Shown: positions 63,069-64,000 of the stretch, in pieces
Layout of the letters: every line of letters starts with the position of its first letter
Numbering within the stretch: position 1 is the stretch's first letter
Assembly (NCBI RefSeq): GCF_002282895.1
Contig: NZ_NRRB01000004.1
Location: 248,001 to 312,000, forward strand
Length of the DNA: 64,000 bases
Direction: 5' to 3'
Source: Paraferrimonas haliotis
Lineage (GTDB): Bacteria > Pseudomonadota > Gammaproteobacteria > Enterobacterales > Shewanellaceae
The notes under the pieces: generated by a model
The model's input: the letters and a program-made list of their open reading frames with translations, nothing else
What the model was told of the DNA's origin: nothing
Database searches by the model: none
Program-made: the position numbers and the translations under genes

Positions 63069-63827
63069 ATGAAACACTGGCTTGTTTCGCTAGCCGCCGT
63101 CGCTAGCATGGCTACAAACGCAAATCCCTTAGATCCGTTTACCGCCGAATATAAGGTTTACTACGGAAACATTGAGCTGGGAGGCGCTCGCTATCAGCTG
63201 GAAAAAACCAGTTCTGAGCAATTTCAATATAAGTTCGACTCCAGTTTGTCATTCCTCGTATTGAGCGATAAACGTAAAATGAGCAGCGAATTTAGCCGCG
63301 ATCAACAACAACTTCAGCCCATTCGATTTATGCATGATCGCAAAGGCACCGGCAGCGACTTCAATGAACAAACGGCGTTTTTAAAAGGCGCGCAGTTAAT
63401 CCATAGTCGCTACAAAGGCGAAAAAGCCAAATTTGACTATGACCGTCCGATCTTCGATCCACTCATGGTACAGCTGCAATTGCGCCTGGATTTATACAAT
63501 AGCGAAGCGAAAGGCCACGAAGACGGTGAGTACCATTACGAGATGGTAAAAGATAACGAAATCGAAGAGTACGGTTTTAAAGACGCCGGCACCGAGACCA
63601 TCACAGTCAATGACATTAGCTACGACACCATCAAGCTCGAAGTCATTCGCAACAGCAAGAAACGTAAAACCGTGGTGTGGTTTGCACCCGAGCTGGATTA
63701 CCTGCCGGTGCAATTGGCTCACTTTGAAAAAGACAGTAAGCAACTCAATATACGGTTAGCCAGTTATCAACCTAGCGTTGTGGCAAACCAGACCGACGTC
63801 GCCACTTTAGACAATCCAATTCCTTAA
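63069..63827 (+). CDS. DUF3108 family periplasmic protein
   Basis: 252 residues with a signal peptide (to about residue 19, ANA). The pattern 'FTAEYKVYYGNIELGGARYQLEK...FDSSLSFLVLSDKRKMSSEF' and 'DYLPVQLAHFEKDSKQLNIRLAS' is DUF3108, a beta-rich fold related to outer-membrane lipoprotein carriers. Function unknown. AGAGG before the ATG. 30 bases after the ATL gene, so possibly cotranscribed. Confidence 0.88.
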   Translation: MKHWLVSLAAVASMATNANPLDPFTAEYKVYYGNIELGGARYQLEKTSSEQFQYKFDSSLSFLVLSDKRKMSSEFSRDQQQLQPIRFMHDRKGTGSDFNEQTAFLKGAQLIHSRYKGEKAKFDYDRPIFDPLMVQLQLRLDLYNSEAKGHEDGEYHYEMVKDNEIEEYGFKDAGTETITVNDISYDTIKLEVIRNSKKRKTVVWFAPELDYLPVQLAHFEKDSKQLNIRLASYQPSVVANQTDVATLDNPIP

Positions 63828-63935
63828 CCTCTGCACGGCGAATTAAATCGTGATACTTATGTGATAAATTCGCCACCCTCTAGTGACTTTCCTTCGCCAC
63901 ACTAAACTTCAATCGTGTAAAAGGAGAGTCACAAA

Positions 63936-64000
63936 ATGAGAACAACACTAATAGCCGCCACATTAGCTTCAACCGTCACCGCTTTTTCAGCCACGAGCAG
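63936..64000 (+). CDS. Start of an exported protein, cut by the window edge
   Basis: ATG at 63936 with AAGGAG upstream encodes MRTTLIAATLASTVTAFSATS, a signal peptide. Only 21 codons are visible, so no family can be named. Confidence 0.65.
   Translation, partial: MRTTLIAATLASTVTAFSATS

Overview
The window looks like chromosome of a marine gammaproteobacterium close to the Shewanella/Alteromonadales lineages. The support is gene content and order rather than any rRNA: thrS-infC-rpmI-rplT, aspS-yebC-ruvC-ruvA-ruvB, cmoA-cmoB, uvrY-uvrC-pgsA followed by tRNA-Cys and tRNA-Leu, yccA-tusDCBE, divergent ribE/mdtK-type MATE, CRP-like sites ahead of a pentahaem nitrite reductase, and large TonB-dependent receptors. 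I cannot name the genus from sequence alone.

Layout. 1-3975: the 5' end of gltS, a histidine-rich TonB-dependent receptor, glutaminase and a cytoplasmic DsbA-like thioredoxin protein. 4004-9677: a string of minus-strand accessory genes (GNAT, methyltransferase, a lipoprotein gene split by an in-frame amber codon, NmrA-like, VanZ-like, NTF2-like, and a run of small membrane/lipoprotein genes). 9689-14402: a run of integron attC recombination sites, all in the same (minus-strand) orientation. They separate small genes of unknown function, three toxin-antitoxin modules (yefM-yoeB, parDE, and a phd with a decayed relE) and a hydrolase resembling PhlG. No integron integrase is visible in the window, so this is best described as a cassette array without an adjacent integrase. 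14403-20431: gene-poor junction, a tRNA-Leu/tRNA-Cys pair present twice around a secreted metallopeptidase-like gene, pgsA-uvrC-uvrY, and two identical tRNA-Ser genes.

20432-32705 is housekeeping: yccA, the tusDCBE tRNA 2-thiolation relay, a Nif3-like protein, the translation operon thrS-infC-rpmI-rplT (infC best read from an AUA start), a FolM-like pteridine reductase, riboflavin synthase, a MATE exporter, tRNA-Val and EmrD. 32706-40920 holds an NrfA-type nitrite reductase that carries a lipoprotein signal and two cysteine repeats, then two large paralogous TonB-dependent receptors; one has a FadR-like palindrome upstream. 40921-45631 is ruvBAC-yebC-aspS. 45758-48568 is a diguanylate cyclase with a very large solute-binding-like periplasmic region.

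48721-56301 holds cmoAB, then a tight five-gene cluster: retropepsin-like lipoprotein, inactive-transglutaminase/7TM protein, RimK-like ATP-grasp ligase, an M3-peptidase-like protein lacking the HExxH zinc motif, and a DUF3541 lipoprotein. This suggests an envelope peptide-modification system. 57347-62564 is the SOS mutagenesis operon imuA-imuB-dnaE2 under a near-consensus LexA box, facing an alkyltransferase-like gene. The window ends with a DUF3108 protein and the signal peptide of a truncated gene.

All product names come from reading translated sequence by eye; no database search was run.
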